DNA of 64,000 bases from Pseudomonas sediminis (GTDB taxonomy: Bacteria > Pseudomonadota > Gammaproteobacteria > Pseudomonadales > Pseudomonadaceae): the NCBI RefSeq assembly GCF_039555755.1, contig NZ_CP154631.1:4464001-4528000 (forward strand), in the 5' to 3' direction. The position numbers and the translations under genes are program-made. Below the pieces are notes generated by a model. That model was given only the letters and a program-made list of their open reading frames with translations. It was not told where the DNA came from and did not search any database. Of this stretch, positions 8,920 through 18,406 are shown piece after piece (position 1 is the stretch's first letter; each line of letters opens with the position of its first letter).

Positions 8920-9393
8920 TCAAATACGGGGTTCCATGCGACCCGAACGATCACGCCCGTAATCGCGTGCTGGCAGGTCGTCGTCCTCTTCCATACGCTC
9001 GCGCAAGGTACGCGGGTCTTCGTCGGCCTCGGCCACCTGCTCACCCTTGCGCCCCTTCCACCAGCGTTCGATGGGCCAGCGCACGGCGACGAACAGCAGA
9101 TATACGGCCAGCGCAATCAAGCTGTAGAGCGCCAGATCGGCGACAGCACGCCAGGCGTTGTTGCCGACCTTGAGCAACACGTCCATGGCGGTGACCGCAA
9201 GGGCCGGCGCAAACAGTTCACGCGTTGGATCGACAATGGTCGGGCTGAACAGCAGCACGGCCACCAGCACGGCGAGCGGTTCGCGCAGGTAGCGCCACAT
9301 CCAGCTGGTCAGGCGCATCCACACCAACAGGCAACCCAGGGCAGCAATCCCGTAGGCCGCCCAGGCCATGAGGTAGTCGTTTTCAGTCATCAT
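8920..9393 (-). CDS. Conserved small membrane protein
   Basis: A 157-residue inner-membrane protein with about four hydrophobic segments (YLMAWAAYGIAALGCLLVWM, LAVLVAVLLFSPTIV, LFAPALAVTAMDVLL, LALYSLIALAVYLLFVAVRW) and a charged cytoplasmic tail (EADEDPRTLRERMEEDDDLPARDYGRD). I do not recognise a characterised family; close relatives in pseudomonads are, as I recall, annotated only as membrane proteins. Two adjacent ATG codons (9393, 9390) are possible starts. It is divergent from ptrB with about 105 bp between the starts. Confidence 0.75.
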   Translation of the reverse strand: MMTENDYLMAWAAYGIAALGCLLVWMRLTSWMWRYLREPLAVLVAVLLFSPTIVDPTRELFAPALAVTAMDVLLKVGNNAWRAVADLALYSLIALAVYLLFVAVRWPIERWWKGRKGEQVAEADEDPRTLRERMEEDDDLPARDYGRDRSGRMEPRI

Positions 9394-9498
9394 AAGCAGG
9401 CGCCGGCGTGGCAGGTCTGGCAAAGGGGCGCTTATGATAACGGCTTTTGCCCAATGCGGCGCCCCCGCCGTCGCCCTCTCGTTCTCTGGAGCTACGCC

Positions 9499-11541
9499 AT
9501 GTCCTCTGCCCCCATCGCCCGCCAGGAAGTCGGCAAAGATCCCTATCGCTGGCTGGAAAACCGCGACAGCGATGAGGTCCTGGCGCACCTGCAGGCAGAA
9601 AACGCCTACCTGGATGCCGTGCTGGAGCCGCAACGAGCCCTGCGCGAGCAACTGTTCGAGGAGATCAAGGGGCGTATCCGCGAGACTGATCTGTCGCTGC
9701 CCACGCCCTGGGGCGACTACCTCTACTACCAGCGCACCACGGCCGGTGATGAGTATCCACGGCACTATCGCTGCCGTCGTCCAGCCGATGGTTCGCTGCA
9801 GGTCGACAGTGCCAGCGAAACGCTGCTGCTCGACCCCAACGCGCTGGCCGGTGGCGGTTTTCTTTCCGTGGGTGCATTCAGCATCAGCCCCGACCAGCAG
9901 CGCCTGGCCTACAGCCTCGACAGCAGCGGCGACGAGATCTACCGCCTGTTCGTCAAGGAGCTCGCCAGCGGCGAAATCAGCGAACTGCCCTTCGACGACT
10001 GCGACGGCAGCATGACCTGGGCCAATGACAGCCAGACGCTGTTCTTTACAGAACTGGACGAGACCCATCGCCCCTACAAGCTCTACCGTCACTGCCTAGG
10101 TGACAGCACTGCGCAGGCCGTATTCGAGGAAGAGGATGGCCGCTTCTTTCTGCATTGCTACCGCTCCAGCTCCGAGCGCCAGCTGATTTTGCAACTGGGC
10201 AGCAAAACCACCAGCGAAGTCTGGGTGCTCGATGCGCAGCAGCCACAGGGCGATTTCAATTGCCTGGCTCCGCGCGAGGAAGGCCATGAATACGACGTTG
10301 ATCACGGCATGCTGGACGGCCAGTGGTGCTGGTTGATCCGCAGCAACCAGAGTGGCATCAACTTCACGCTCTACCGCGCCACTGAGGCCAAGCCGCAGCG
10401 CCCGCATTGGCAACAGATTCGCGCTCACGACCCGCAGGTGATGCTCGAAGGCGCCACACTGAACCAACGAGCACTCACCCTCGCCCTGCGCGAAGGCGGC
10501 CTGCCGATCCTCGAAGTACAGCCGCAGGGGCAGGCGCCCTATCGCGTGCAGCTGCCGGATGCGGCCTACAGCCTCTACGTGCAGGACTGCCTGGAGTTCC
10601 ACAGCCCGGTGATCCGCCTGCGCTACGAAGCGCTGAACCGTCCCGCGCAGGTACGTCAGCTGGAGTTGGCCACGGGTGAACAGCAGGTACTCAAGCAGAC
10701 GCCGGTAGAAGGCCCATTCGATGCCGACGCCTATGAAAGTCGCCGTCTCTGGGCCAGCGCGGCCGACGGTACGCAGATCCCGATCAGCCTGGTAGCGCGC
10801 CGCGAGGTATTCGCCGCCGGCAAACCGGCACCGCTCTATCTCTATGGATACGGCGCCTACGGGGCGAGCCTCGACCCCTGGTTCTCCCACGCGCGCCTAA
10901 GCCTGCTGGAACGCGGTTTCGTCTTCGCCATCGCGCACATACGCGGCGGCGGCGAGATGGGCGAAGCCTGGTACCGCGCCGGCAAGCTCGAACACAAACA
11001 GAACACCTTCGACGATTTCATCGCCAGCGCCGAACGCCTGATCGCCGAGGGCCTGACCACCACTTCACAGCTGGCGATCAGCGGCGGCAGCGCTGGCGGC
11101 CTGCTGATTGGCGCCGTACTCAACCAGCGCCCCGAGCTATTCGCCGCCGCCATCGCCGAAGTGCCGTTCGTCGATGTGCTCAACACAATGCTCAACCCGG
11201 ACCTGCCGCTGACCGTGACCGAGTACGACGAATGGGGCGACCCGAATCAGCCCGAGGTCTTCGAACGCATCAAGGCGTACGCACCTTACGAGAACGTCCG
11301 CGCCCAGACCTACCCGCCCATCCTCGCCGTCGCCGGTTACAACGACAGCCGCGTGCAGTACTGGGAAGCAGCTAAATGGGTGGCGAAACTGCGTCGCGAC
11401 AAGACCGACGACAACCTGTTGCTGCTCAAGACCGATCTCGGCGCCGGCCATGGAGGCATGAGTGGGCGTTATCAGGGCATCAAGGATGTGGCGTTGGAGT
11501 ACGCGTTTCTGTTCCGCGTGCTCGGGATAGCACACCCGTAG
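9499..11541 (+). CDS. ptrB: Oligopeptidase B, prolyl oligopeptidase family
   Basis: A 680-residue S9A serine peptidase that cuts short peptides after basic residues in the cytoplasm. The N-terminal half is the beta-propeller, the C-terminal ~250 residues the alpha/beta hydrolase. The triad is S531 (GGSAGG), D616 (YNDSRVQYWE) and H651 (GAGHGG). The acidic stretch after TVTEYDEWGDP fits the OpdB subgroup. The open frame reaches upstream to 8824 but that part overlaps the divergent membrane gene; the ATG at 9499 begins the family sequence. The TAG stop is contributed by a REP-like palindrome. Confidence 0.92.
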   Translation: MSSAPIARQEVGKDPYRWLENRDSDEVLAHLQAENAYLDAVLEPQRALREQLFEEIKGRIRETDLSLPTPWGDYLYYQRTTAGDEYPRHYRCRRPADGSLQVDSASETLLLDPNALAGGGFLSVGAFSISPDQQRLAYSLDSSGDEIYRLFVKELASGEISELPFDDCDGSMTWANDSQTLFFTELDETHRPYKLYRHCLGDSTAQAVFEEEDGRFFLHCYRSSSERQLILQLGSKTTSEVWVLDAQQPQGDFNCLAPREEGHEYDVDHGMLDGQWCWLIRSNQSGINFTLYRATEAKPQRPHWQQIRAHDPQVMLEGATLNQRALTLALREGGLPILEVQPQGQAPYRVQLPDAAYSLYVQDCLEFHSPVIRLRYEALNRPAQVRQLELATGEQQVLKQTPVEGPFDADAYESRRLWASAADGTQIPISLVARREVFAAGKPAPLYLYGYGAYGASLDPWFSHARLSLLERGFVFAIAHIRGGGEMGEAWYRAGKLEHKQNTFDDFIASAERLIAEGLTTTSQLAISGGSAGGLLIGAVLNQRPELFAAAIAEVPFVDVLNTMLNPDLPLTVTEYDEWGDPNQPEVFERIKAYAPYENVRAQTYPPILAVAGYNDSRVQYWEAAKWVAKLRRDKTDDNLLLLKTDLGAGHGGMSGRYQGIKDVALEYAFLFRVLGIAHP

Positions 11542-11606
11542 GAGCGGTTGGGCAGCATTGAGCTTCAGCCGCGATTCCCAGCATCGCGGCTGAAGCCGCT
11601 CCTACG
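11537..11606. repeat. REP-like palindrome overlapping the ptrB stop
   Basis: Outer arms cgtaggagcgg (11537-11547) and its complement (11596-11606) and inner arms gcttcagccgcgat (11562-11575) and its complement (11583-11596) give a long hairpin. The taggagcgg...cagccgcga type is common in Pseudomonas. The tag of the left arm is the ptrB stop codon (11539-11541). Confidence 0.8.
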
Positions 11607-11610
11607 CCGA

Positions 11611-11925
11611 TTACTCCGCCTTGCGTTGCCCATCCAGCCCCTGGCTGTTGCGGCGCAGTTGCTCATCCAGTTGCGGAATCGGCTGGTCACCAGGGGATTT
11701 CGGCGCAGTCCCTGGGGGCGTTTGTCCCTGCGGCGGCGGTAAAAGGGGCGCCGATCCCTGGCGCTTGATCGTACTGGGCGTGGAAGGCTGACCGTATGGT
11801 TGCGGCGTGGCGGTGCCCGGCGCGCCCGCCCCAGGGGCGGACGGCATGCGCATCGGTTCCTGAGCCCAGGCCAGACTGCCAAGGCTGGAGGCCAGAATCA
11901 TCGCGGCGAACAGAGGCAAGCGCAT
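11611..11925 (-). CDS. Small proline-rich secreted protein
   Basis: A 104-residue protein with a signal peptide (MRLPLFAAMILASSLGSLAWA, cleavage probably before QEP) and a mature part dominated by Pro, Gly, Gln and Ser, likely disordered. No family recognised. It is convergent with ptrB; the REP-like hairpin lies between the two ends. The start has an aggagaaatg-type ribosome site. Confidence 0.65.
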   Translation of the reverse strand: MRLPLFAAMILASSLGSLAWAQEPMRMPSAPGAGAPGTATPQPYGQPSTPSTIKRQGSAPLLPPPQGQTPPGTAPKSPGDQPIPQLDEQLRRNSQGLDGQRKAE

Positions 11926-12009
11926 GACATTTCTCCTGTGCAGCTGGCTTTCATTCTATTCTGGCAACATATCTAGACAAGCGTTCACCTCCCGATAACA
12001 GGTTCTGTC

Positions 12010-12351
12010 ATGAGCACCAGCAAAAACCCCTATTACCTGTCCGCCCAGGCCGAAGAAGGCTACCGGCAGAAAGCGCTGAAAATGTATCCCCACGTCTGTG
12101 GCCGCTGCGCCCGCGAGTTCTCTGGCAAGCGCCTGAGCGAACTGACCGTGCATCACCGCGACCATGACCACCACAACAACCCGGCCGATGGATCCAACTG
12201 GGAGCTGCTGTGCCTGTTCTGTCATGACAACGAACACTCGCGCTACACCGACCAGCAGTACTTCGCCGAAGGCTCCACCGCCAGCCCTCAGGCCGCCAAG
12301 TCGACCTACAAGGCCTTCGGCGATCTGGCCAGCCTGCTGAAAAAGGACTAG
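12010..12351 (+). CDS. yajD: YajD-like HNH nuclease
   Basis: A 113-residue protein with a compact HNH fold: a CGRC pair near residues 30-33, the LTVHHRDHDHHNNP core, and a second zinc pair in LLCLFCHDNEH. Length and layout match E. coli YajD (115 residues), whose role is not well defined. It is followed 47 bases later by the SPOUT methyltransferase start on the same strand, which has its own tataat box. Confidence 0.9.
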   Translation: MSTSKNPYYLSAQAEEGYRQKALKMYPHVCGRCAREFSGKRLSELTVHHRDHDHHNNPADGSNWELLCLFCHDNEHSRYTDQQYFAEGSTASPQAAKSTYKAFGDLASLLKKD

Positions 12352-12370
12352 GGCGTGGCACTCGTCACCG

Positions 12371-12376
12371 TATAAT
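12371..12376 (+). promoter_or_regulatory. Candidate -10 box of the SPOUT methyltransferase gene
   Basis: A perfect tataat hexamer stands 22 bases before the GTG start. No good -35 hexamer is seen at the usual spacing, so the promoter may need an activator or be weak. Confidence 0.35.
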
Positions 12377-12398
12377 CGGCGCTTTTGCGAGTGCCACC

Positions 12399-12869
12399 GT
12401 GGCCAACAAGAGATACGCCTGCATCGGCCTGTTCAATCCGAAATCGCCGGAAAACGTCGGTTCTATCATGCGTGCGGCAGGCTGTTATGGCGTCAGTTCG
12501 GTGTTCTACACCGGAACCCGCTATGACCGCGCCAAGGATTTCATCACCGATACCAAGAAGGTTCACCAGGATATCCCGCTGATCAATATCGACGATCTGC
12601 GCAAGATCCTGCCGCTGGGCTGCACCCCGGTAGCGGTGGAACTGGTCGATGATGCCCGCGCCCTGCCCGCCTATACCCATCCCGACCGGGCGCTGTACAT
12701 CTTCGGCCCGGAGGACGGCTCACTGCAGCAGGAGATTCTCGACTGGTGTGGCGCCGAAGTGGTGTACATCCCGACCCAGGGCTGCATGAACCTGGCCGCG
12801 ACGGTCAACGTGGTGCTCTACGACCGCTTGGCCAAGGGTAACAACACCCGCTCCGGCCCCCTGTTCTGA
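12399..12869 (+). CDS. SPOUT (TrmH-type) RNA 2'-O-methyltransferase
   Basis: A 156-residue protein with the three SPOUT motifs in order: N19 and R25 in SPENVGSIMRAAG, FGPEDGSL near 107, and PTQGCMNLAATVNVVLYDR near 128-146. These form the knotted SAM-binding site of tRNA/rRNA ribose methyltransferases. It is single-domain, like TrmL, but the sequence is not close to E. coli TrmL as I remember it, so the target nucleotide is open. The start is GTG, because MANKRYACIGLFNPKS is the conserved beginning. Confidence 0.88.
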   Translation: MANKRYACIGLFNPKSPENVGSIMRAAGCYGVSSVFYTGTRYDRAKDFITDTKKVHQDIPLINIDDLRKILPLGCTPVAVELVDDARALPAYTHPDRALYIFGPEDGSLQQEILDWCGAEVVYIPTQGCMNLAATVNVVLYDRLAKGNNTRSGPLF

Positions 12870-12886
12870 CCACGAAGCGCTAACGC

Positions 12887-14113
12887 TCAACGCAGCAAAC
12901 GCGTGTCCAGGGTCTTCGACGGACCGCCGATGACGTTCTCGGTGATGTCGATGAAATCCTTGGTGCTGACCTTGTCCAGGCGCATCAGGCCACGAGTGAC
13001 GTCATCGAGCGACAGATTGCCCTTTTCCTTGGTCTTCTGCCGAATCTCGCGATCCAGCTCCTGCAACAGCAGCACCGCACGCGCCGTGACCGGGCCACTG
13101 GCGTTGTCGGTACGCAGGCTGTTGACCGGTTTGCTCCAGCGAATCAGCTGTTCACGGATTTTCTGATAGCGGTCCTCGCTGATGCCGCCAGCACGGCGCA
13201 TCAACTCGATGGCGTAATACTCGGCAAGGCCTTCGGCGATCCAGTCGCTGCGTTCACGGCCATATATACGGCCGAACACGTGCACCAGTTCGTGCACCAG
13301 AGAGCTGGTGCCGTTCTCGCTGACCAGCGGGCGATCAGCATGCATGAAGTAGGAGTTGGCCGCCGACAGACCGCCGCGCCACATCGGGTCGCCAGCGCCG
13401 ACGATCAGCAGTTTGTCGGGATCACGTGGGAACACCTGCTGCATCTGCGGCCAGACGAAGGTGAGGAAGGTCATGATATCCATGCGCCGCATGCCCTCGC
13501 CGACCGGCGCGGAGATGGCGATTTCGGTATCACCCAGGCGGGTGCGCCGGGTACCCAGCTTGCCGGCCAGCATCCAGCCGGTCGGGCGGTCGAACTTGCG
13601 CTGCGGGTTGTCGATACGAAAGCGGTTCTTGCCGATGCGCGGCCAGCCGGTCTCCACACTTTTCCAGCCCTTGGGCAGATCGAACTGCAGGCGCGCCACC
13701 AGATCGGTCTTGTCCTTCTGATCGAGCTTGGCCGCCGGCACCAGGTCGTCACCGCGAAATAGCGCCCAGTCCTGGGTCATCCGGGCGTCGTAGCGACCGG
13801 GCTTGCGCTCGTTGTCGATCAGCACGCGGTAGCTCAAAACGCTCTTGCCCTCCCCGGGCTGCCACTTGCCGCGCCCGGCCTGCTCCTGTGACCACTGGCC
13901 GTCGGCCTTGAAGTCGCTGAAGCGACCGTCTTCGCCGAGGTTGAAGTCAAGACTGCGCACGCGCTCGCCCTTCTCCAGGGTGATGCTGACTTCAGCCTGA
14001 TTGCTCTCCGGCAAGAAGCGCACACGGTAATCCAGATCGACCTTCTGCGTAGCGGCGAAGGCCGGCAGACTCAGAAGCAGCAAAGACGAGTACAACGGCA
14101 AGCGAAGGGACAT
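12887..14113 (-). CDS. Secreted M61-like zinc metallopeptidase
   Basis: A 408-residue protein with a signal peptide (SLRLPLYSSLLLLSLPAFA) and a gluzincin-type site: HELVH in SSLVHELVHVFG followed by WIAEGLAEYYA, which would supply the third zinc ligand Glu. The N-terminal half is beta-rich (KVDLDYRVRFLPESNQAEVSITLEKG), as in the glycyl-aminopeptidase M61 group, but the similarity is loose. Substrate unknown; a periplasmic role is expected. I start at 14113, where caggag precedes the ATG by eight bases; the frame continues upstream without family-like sequence. Confidence 0.75.
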   Translation of the reverse strand: MSLRLPLYSSLLLLSLPAFAATQKVDLDYRVRFLPESNQAEVSITLEKGERVRSLDFNLGEDGRFSDFKADGQWSQEQAGRGKWQPGEGKSVLSYRVLIDNERKPGRYDARMTQDWALFRGDDLVPAAKLDQKDKTDLVARLQFDLPKGWKSVETGWPRIGKNRFRIDNPQRKFDRPTGWMLAGKLGTRRTRLGDTEIAISAPVGEGMRRMDIMTFLTFVWPQMQQVFPRDPDKLLIVGAGDPMWRGGLSAANSYFMHADRPLVSENGTSSLVHELVHVFGRIYGRERSDWIAEGLAEYYAIELMRRAGGISEDRYQKIREQLIRWSKPVNSLRTDNASGPVTARAVLLLQELDREIRQKTKEKGNLSLDDVTRGLMRLDKVSTKDFIDITENVIGGPSKTLDTRLLR

Positions 14114-14213
14114 CGAGCAAACTCCTGATGCTGAACGTGGCGGCATATGACAGCTGCGCCACAGGGCAAATTCCATGGACGGCAAACAGAATTGCCATGA
14201 AGCCGCGCGGCAA

Positions 14214-14663
14214 TCAACCGGCGCGAAAAATCAGATGATCTTCCCAGTCGCCTTCGGCCACGCTGTTCTCACTGAGCATACGTCCTGATTGGGAAATGCG
14301 CTCGGCGTGCACGGCATCAGGGTCGCCGCAGACCAGATGATGCCAGTGCGGCAGGTCCTTGCCTTCGCTGACCAGGCGATAACCGCAGGTGGGCGGCAAC
14401 CAGCGGAACTGATCGGCCTGCGCCGGGGTGAGCTGAATGCAGTCAGGCACGTGCTTGACCCGATTGGGGTAATCGCTGCAACGGCAGGTTTGCAGGTCCA
14501 ACAGCTTGCAGGCGATGCGCGTGTAGTAGACGGCGCCGTCGTCTTCGTCCTCGAGCTTCTGCAGGCAGCACAGGCCGCAACCGTCGCACAGCGACTCCCA
14601 CTCGCGCGCATCTAGCTGGGCGAGTGTCTTGCGTTTCCAGAAGGGTTCGAGGTCGGCAGCCAT
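14214..14663 (-). CDS. ycgN: YcgN/UPF0260 cysteine-cluster protein
   Basis: A 149-residue protein of the UPF0260 (YcgN) family with the Cys-rich metal-binding pattern [10 protein letters not shown] near residues 26-35 and CRCSDYPNR and PDC further on, then a C-terminal HWHHLVCGD. The function is not established; the Cys pattern suggests a metal or Fe-S cluster. It lies downstream of the hydroxyacid dehydrogenase gene across a large palindrome. Confidence 0.9.
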   Translation of the reverse strand: MAADLEPFWKRKTLAQLDAREWESLCDGCGLCCLQKLEDEDDGAVYYTRIACKLLDLQTCRCSDYPNRVKHVPDCIQLTPAQADQFRWLPPTCGYRLVSEGKDLPHWHHLVCGDPDAVHAERISQSGRMLSENSVAEGDWEDHLIFRAG

Positions 14664-14784
14664 GGCAGCAGTATGGACTCAAGCGTAAAAAGCGCGGCAG
14701 TCTAGCTTGGGTGATATGCAGGGCCAAGCGGAGCATGCCGAATGGCACCTTCAGGAATTGATTTTACGAGCAAGTCATCGTTGC

Positions 14785-14840
14785 TGGCGGGTTGCACCCG
14801 CCCTACAGATATGCGCCCGTAGGGCGGGTGCAACCCGCCA
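14785..14840. repeat. Large perfect palindrome (REP-like)
   Basis: Two 22-bp arms (14785-14806 and 14819-14840) are perfect reverse complements around a 12-base loop. The arm begins tggcgggttgcacccgcc. The element lies between the YcgN and hydroxyacid dehydrogenase genes, six bases beyond the latter's stop, where it could end or attenuate transcription. Confidence 0.85.
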
Positions 14841-14846
14841 AATACC

Positions 14847-15779
14847 TCAATAACCGCGGGCGAAATCCACTTCACCCCGTAACGGCTGTCCGGCTTGCCA
14901 ACGCGCCAGGTTGTCGATGAACAACTCGCCCATCAAGCCCGGATCGGTGGGCGCCGAGCTGTGGCCGGTGAGTAGCAAACGCGGCGCCGTCCAGAACGGA
15001 TGGCCTGGCGGCAAAGGTTCTTCACGGCAGACGTCGATCACGGCTGCCGCCAAGTGGTTTTGCTCCAGTGCGGTCACCAGGTCAGCATCGACCACGGCAA
15101 CGCCGCGCCCGGCATTGATCAGCACCGCTTCTGGGCGGAAATGGGCAAGCAGCCGGGCATCGTACAGATCGCGCGTGGCCGGCGTGTCCGGCAGCAGGTT
15201 GACTACGTAGTCGGCCCAGGCGACCAACTGCGCAAGTTGATCCATCGCCGCGACCTCGAGAAACGGCATCTGCTCACGCGCCTGGCTGGCGACGCCACGC
15301 AACCCCACCCCAAAAGGCTGGAGAAACTCGGCAACGGCCTGACCGATATCACCGCAACCGACCACCAGCACGCGGCGCCCGCGCAGGCTACGCGGCAGAC
15401 TGTGATCCCAATGCTGCTCGACCTGCGCCGCCAGACGGGCGAACAGACGCCGCTCGTGGGCCAGCATATGGCCGAGCACGTATTCGGCCATTACCTGTCC
15501 GAAGATGCCGACCGCACGGGTCAGGCGGTAATCACGCGGCAAGCCGTGCGCCAACAGCGGCGTGATGCCGGCCCAGGTCGATTGCAACCACTGCGGCCGC
15601 GCGCCGTCGCGCAACAGCGGTGCGAGCAGATCCGGCTGCCCCAGCCACAGGTCGCACTCGCCGGCCTGCTCACGCAGCGATTCGAGCTGCGCACTGGCGA
15701 CCAACTGCAGGTCGGGGCAGGCGCTACGGATACGCTCGGCGTAGAACGCATGCTCCTCTTCGGCGATCAACAGGCGCAT
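14847..15779 (-). CDS. D-2-hydroxyacid dehydrogenase (glyoxylate/hydroxypyruvate reductase-like)
   Basis: A 310-residue NAD(P)-dependent dehydrogenase. The Rossmann motif is VLVVGCGDIGQAVA near 136-149. The catalytic Arg is in NAGRGVAVVD, the Glu in CREEPLPPGHPFW and the His in LTGHSSAP. Length and motifs are closest to the GhrA-like group. It starts three bases after the YcgL stop and belongs to a rnd-ycgL-dehydrogenase operon. Confidence 0.88.
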   Translation of the reverse strand: MRLLIAEEEHAFYAERIRSACPDLQLVASAQLESLREQAGECDLWLGQPDLLAPLLRDGARPQWLQSTWAGITPLLAHGLPRDYRLTRAVGIFGQVMAEYVLGHMLAHERRLFARLAAQVEQHWDHSLPRSLRGRRVLVVGCGDIGQAVAEFLQPFGVGLRGVASQAREQMPFLEVAAMDQLAQLVAWADYVVNLLPDTPATRDLYDARLLAHFRPEAVLINAGRGVAVVDADLVTALEQNHLAAAVIDVCREEPLPPGHPFWTAPRLLLTGHSSAPTDPGLMGELFIDNLARWQAGQPLRGEVDFARGY

Positions 15780-15782
15780 CGG

Positions 15783-16076
15783 TCACACCGGGTCGTTACG
15801 GCGCAAAAGTTCGTCAGGCAAGTGCTCGATGTACTCCTCCTCGGGCGGCGGCATCTGCAGGTGATAGCCCTGCTTATCGAGGTTCTCCAGTACCTGCGCG
15901 ATGTCCTCGCGGGCCAACTGACGCTCTGGGCTGAGCACCAGGTCGAAGGCATGCGCGGGCGGGCCGAAGACGCTGAGCAGCCCTTCCGGTACGCGCGCCA
16001 GGGCATCGGCCTTGATTACGTATAGGTACATCTCGTTCTTGCGCGAACTCTTGTAGATGGAACAGATGCGTTTCAC
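15783..16076 (-). CDS. ycgL: YcgL-domain protein
   Basis: A 97-residue protein of the YcgL family, recognised by [19 protein letters not shown] at the N-terminus and [14 protein letters not shown] near residue 75. Its function is unknown. The start is a GTG at 16076: aaggag precedes it by seven bases and the conserved sequence begins there. The stop of rnd overlaps this start (GTGA), so the two are translationally coupled. Confidence 0.9.
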   Translation of the reverse strand: MKRICSIYKSSRKNEMYLYVIKADALARVPEGLLSVFGPPAHAFDLVLSPERQLAREDIAQVLENLDKQGYHLQMPPPEEEYIEHLPDELLRRNDPV

Positions 16077-17206
16077 GCGGATTCTCCTTCGGCGGCCAGG
16101 CAATCCAATAGCGCCTGGCCCATCAGCTCCCGACGCCAGCCGCGCAGGGAGTCGGGCAATTGGTACGGGCCATGGGGGAAGCCGGTTTTCAACAGGGCTT
16201 CCAGGGTTTTCTTGCGCAGCATCAGCTCAGGGACGATGTCTAGGCGCTCACCTTCTTGCTGGCCGATGACGCGCAATTTCTTCAGCAGCGCAGAGGCTTC
16301 GATGGGCAGCGGCTCGGGCAAGGCTTCGGGCCACTGCTCGGGCGGCAGTGCAGCAGCATCACGAATCAGCTGCAGCAGTGTCTCTCCGTCCTGACGCACG
16401 GTTTTTGGGTGCATGTCCTCGATGCGCGCCAGCGTCACCAGGTTATCTGGCTGGGTACGTGCCAGCGGCCACAGCGAATGCTCGCGCAGGATGCGATTAC
16501 GCGGCTGGTTACGCGCGCGCGCCTCACGCTCGCGCCAGGCGCACAGTGCGCGCAGCACGGCCTGCTGTTGACGCGACAGTTTCCACGCCAGCTTGGCCTC
16601 GCGCCAGGCGTCTTCCGGGGCGATCTCACGGCCCAGATTGGCGACCAGTTCGGCACCGTCCTCCAGAATCCACTCGACCTTCTGCGGCGCCAGGCGGGCC
16701 ATCAGGGCGCGGTACACCTCAACGAGATGCAGCACGTCCTCGGCGGCGTAGCGCACCTGCAGCTCAGACAGCGGCCGCTGCAGCCAATCGGAGCGGGTCT
16801 CGCCCTTGGGCAGCTCGATATCCAGCAAGGCCTGCACAAGGCGCGAGTAGCCCATGGAGAAACCGAGATTGAGATAACCGGCGGCCAGTTGCGTGTCGAA
16901 CAGCGGCGTCGGCAGGCTGCCGGTCAGGCGTAGAAAGACCTCTAGGTCCTCACTGCATGAATGCAGCACCTTGACCACTGTAGGCGACTCAAGCAGCGCG
17001 GCGAACGGCCGCCAGTCGCTGATGCGCAAGGGGTCGATCAGGTAGGCGCCGTCACCAGCGCTGACCTGCAGCAAACCGGCGATGGGATAGAAGGTGTCGA
17101 CGCGCATGAACTCGGTGTCCAACGCGACGAAGGGCTGCGCCTGCCAGGCGGCGCAATGCTCGGCCAGGCTGACGTCGTCGAGAATCCAGTGAATGTCGTT
17201 AGCCAC
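16073..17206 (-). CDS. rnd: Ribonuclease D
   Basis: A 377-residue 3'-5' exoribonuclease for tRNA and small-RNA maturation. DEDD residues begin with D30 and E32 in VALDTEF; the later motifs are [10 protein letters not shown] and [14 protein letters not shown]. The HRDC domain follows ([23 protein letters not shown]). The start is GTG at 17206 with gggag six bases upstream; the frame extends 43 codons further but without family sequence. It overlaps the ycgL start. Confidence 0.94.
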   Translation of the reverse strand: MANDIHWILDDVSLAEHCAAWQAQPFVALDTEFMRVDTFYPIAGLLQVSAGDGAYLIDPLRISDWRPFAALLESPTVVKVLHSCSEDLEVFLRLTGSLPTPLFDTQLAAGYLNLGFSMGYSRLVQALLDIELPKGETRSDWLQRPLSELQVRYAAEDVLHLVEVYRALMARLAPQKVEWILEDGAELVANLGREIAPEDAWREAKLAWKLSRQQQAVLRALCAWREREARARNQPRNRILREHSLWPLARTQPDNLVTLARIEDMHPKTVRQDGETLLQLIRDAAALPPEQWPEALPEPLPIEASALLKKLRVIGQQEGERLDIVPELMLRKKTLEALLKTGFPHGPYQLPDSLRGWRRELMGQALLDCLAAEGESA

Positions 17207-17334
17207 GCGGCTCTCCCGTCTAGAATGCCGCGCAGTATATATGCCCAGACCAGCCCACGGGGCAGCAGCCTGCCGCCGATGACGGGAACTGTGTAATCTG
17301 TGCCGCGCACCACCTCCGAAACGGAAGAACAACA

Positions 17335-18399
17335 ATGCTGAAGAAACTGCTTGCCCTGGCCGTCATGCTGCTGGCCGCAGCGGCCAGCTACCTGGCCCTG
17401 ACGCCCAGCCCGATCGATCCGCTGCCCTGGGATGCCGCGCCCGCCCCGGCGATGACTGGCGCACTGGAGCCCAACGACACCCTGATGAAAGCCGAGCTGC
17501 TGGCGCGCGGCCAGGTGCATGGCCCGGAAGACATCGCCGTCGACAACCAGGGCCGGGTCTACGCCGGCCTGCATGACGGCCGCATCGCTCGCGTTCTGGA
17601 AGACGACAGCCTGGAAACCTTCGCCGACACCGGCGGCCGCCCGCTGGGCATGAACTTCGATGCCAACGGCAATCTGATCGTCGCCGATGCCTACAAGGGG
17701 CTGCTGAGCATCGACCCGCAGGGCGCGATCAAGGTGCTGACCTCCGAGGCTGAAGGCCTGCGTTTCGCCTTCACCGATGACCTGGACATCGCCAGCGACG
17801 GCACCATCTACTTCAGCGACGCCTCCTCACGCTTCGAACAGCCGGACTACCTGCTCGATCTGCTCGAGGCACGCCCTCACGGCCGCCTGCTCAGCTATGA
17901 CCCGGCCAGTGGCGAAACCCGCGTATTGCTGAAAGACCTGTACTTCGCCAATGGCGTGGCGCTGTCGGCGAACGAGGACTTCGTGCTGGTCAACGAAACC
18001 TATCGCTATCGCATCACCCGCTACTGGCTCAAGGGCGACAAGGCCGGCCAGCACGACATTTTCATCGACAACCTGCCGGGCCTGCCGGATAACCTGCAGG
18101 GCGACCGCAAAGGCACCTTCTGGGTGGCCCTGCCGACTCCGCGCAAAGCCGATGCCGACTTTCTCCATCGCCACCCCTGGCTCAAGTCGCAAATGGCCAA
18201 ACTGCCGCGTGCCCTTTGGCCGAAGGCGATCCCTTACGGCTTCGCCATCGCCCTCAACGAGCAAGGCGAGATCGTCCGCAGCCTGCATGACACCAGCGGC
18301 ACGCACCTGCGCATGGTCACCTCGGTGAAGCCGGTAGGCGACTACCTGTACTTCGGCAGCCTGGACAACGATCGCATCGGCAAACTGCAGATTCACTGA
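17335..18399 (+). CDS. Strictosidine synthase-like / SMP-30-type beta-propeller hydrolase
   Basis: A 354-residue protein with an N-terminal membrane anchor (LLALAVMLLAAAASYLAL) and a six-bladed propeller with repeated motifs GPEDIAVDNQGRVYAG, GMNFDANGNLIVADA, DLDIASDGTIYFSDASSRF and NGVALSANEDFVLVNET. This matches the strictosidine synthase-like/APMAP group, which often has esterase or lactonase activity. Substrate unknown. It is convergent with the spermidine-synthase-like gene and divergent from rnd. Confidence 0.85.
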   Translation: MLKKLLALAVMLLAAAASYLALTPSPIDPLPWDAAPAPAMTGALEPNDTLMKAELLARGQVHGPEDIAVDNQGRVYAGLHDGRIARVLEDDSLETFADTGGRPLGMNFDANGNLIVADAYKGLLSIDPQGAIKVLTSEAEGLRFAFTDDLDIASDGTIYFSDASSRFEQPDYLLDLLEARPHGRLLSYDPASGETRVLLKDLYFANGVALSANEDFVLVNETYRYRITRYWLKGDKAGQHDIFIDNLPGLPDNLQGDRKGTFWVALPTPRKADADFLHRHPWLKSQMAKLPRALWPKAIPYGFAIALNEQGEIVRSLHDTSGTHLRMVTSVKPVGDYLYFGSLDNDRIGKLQIH

Positions 18400-18406
18400 G
18401 CACACA

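Noticed and set aside
8824..9498. Open-frame extension upstream of ptrB (225 codons)
   Set aside because: It overlaps the HIT and membrane genes on the other strand and shows no oligopeptidase-like sequence; the family sequence begins at 9499.
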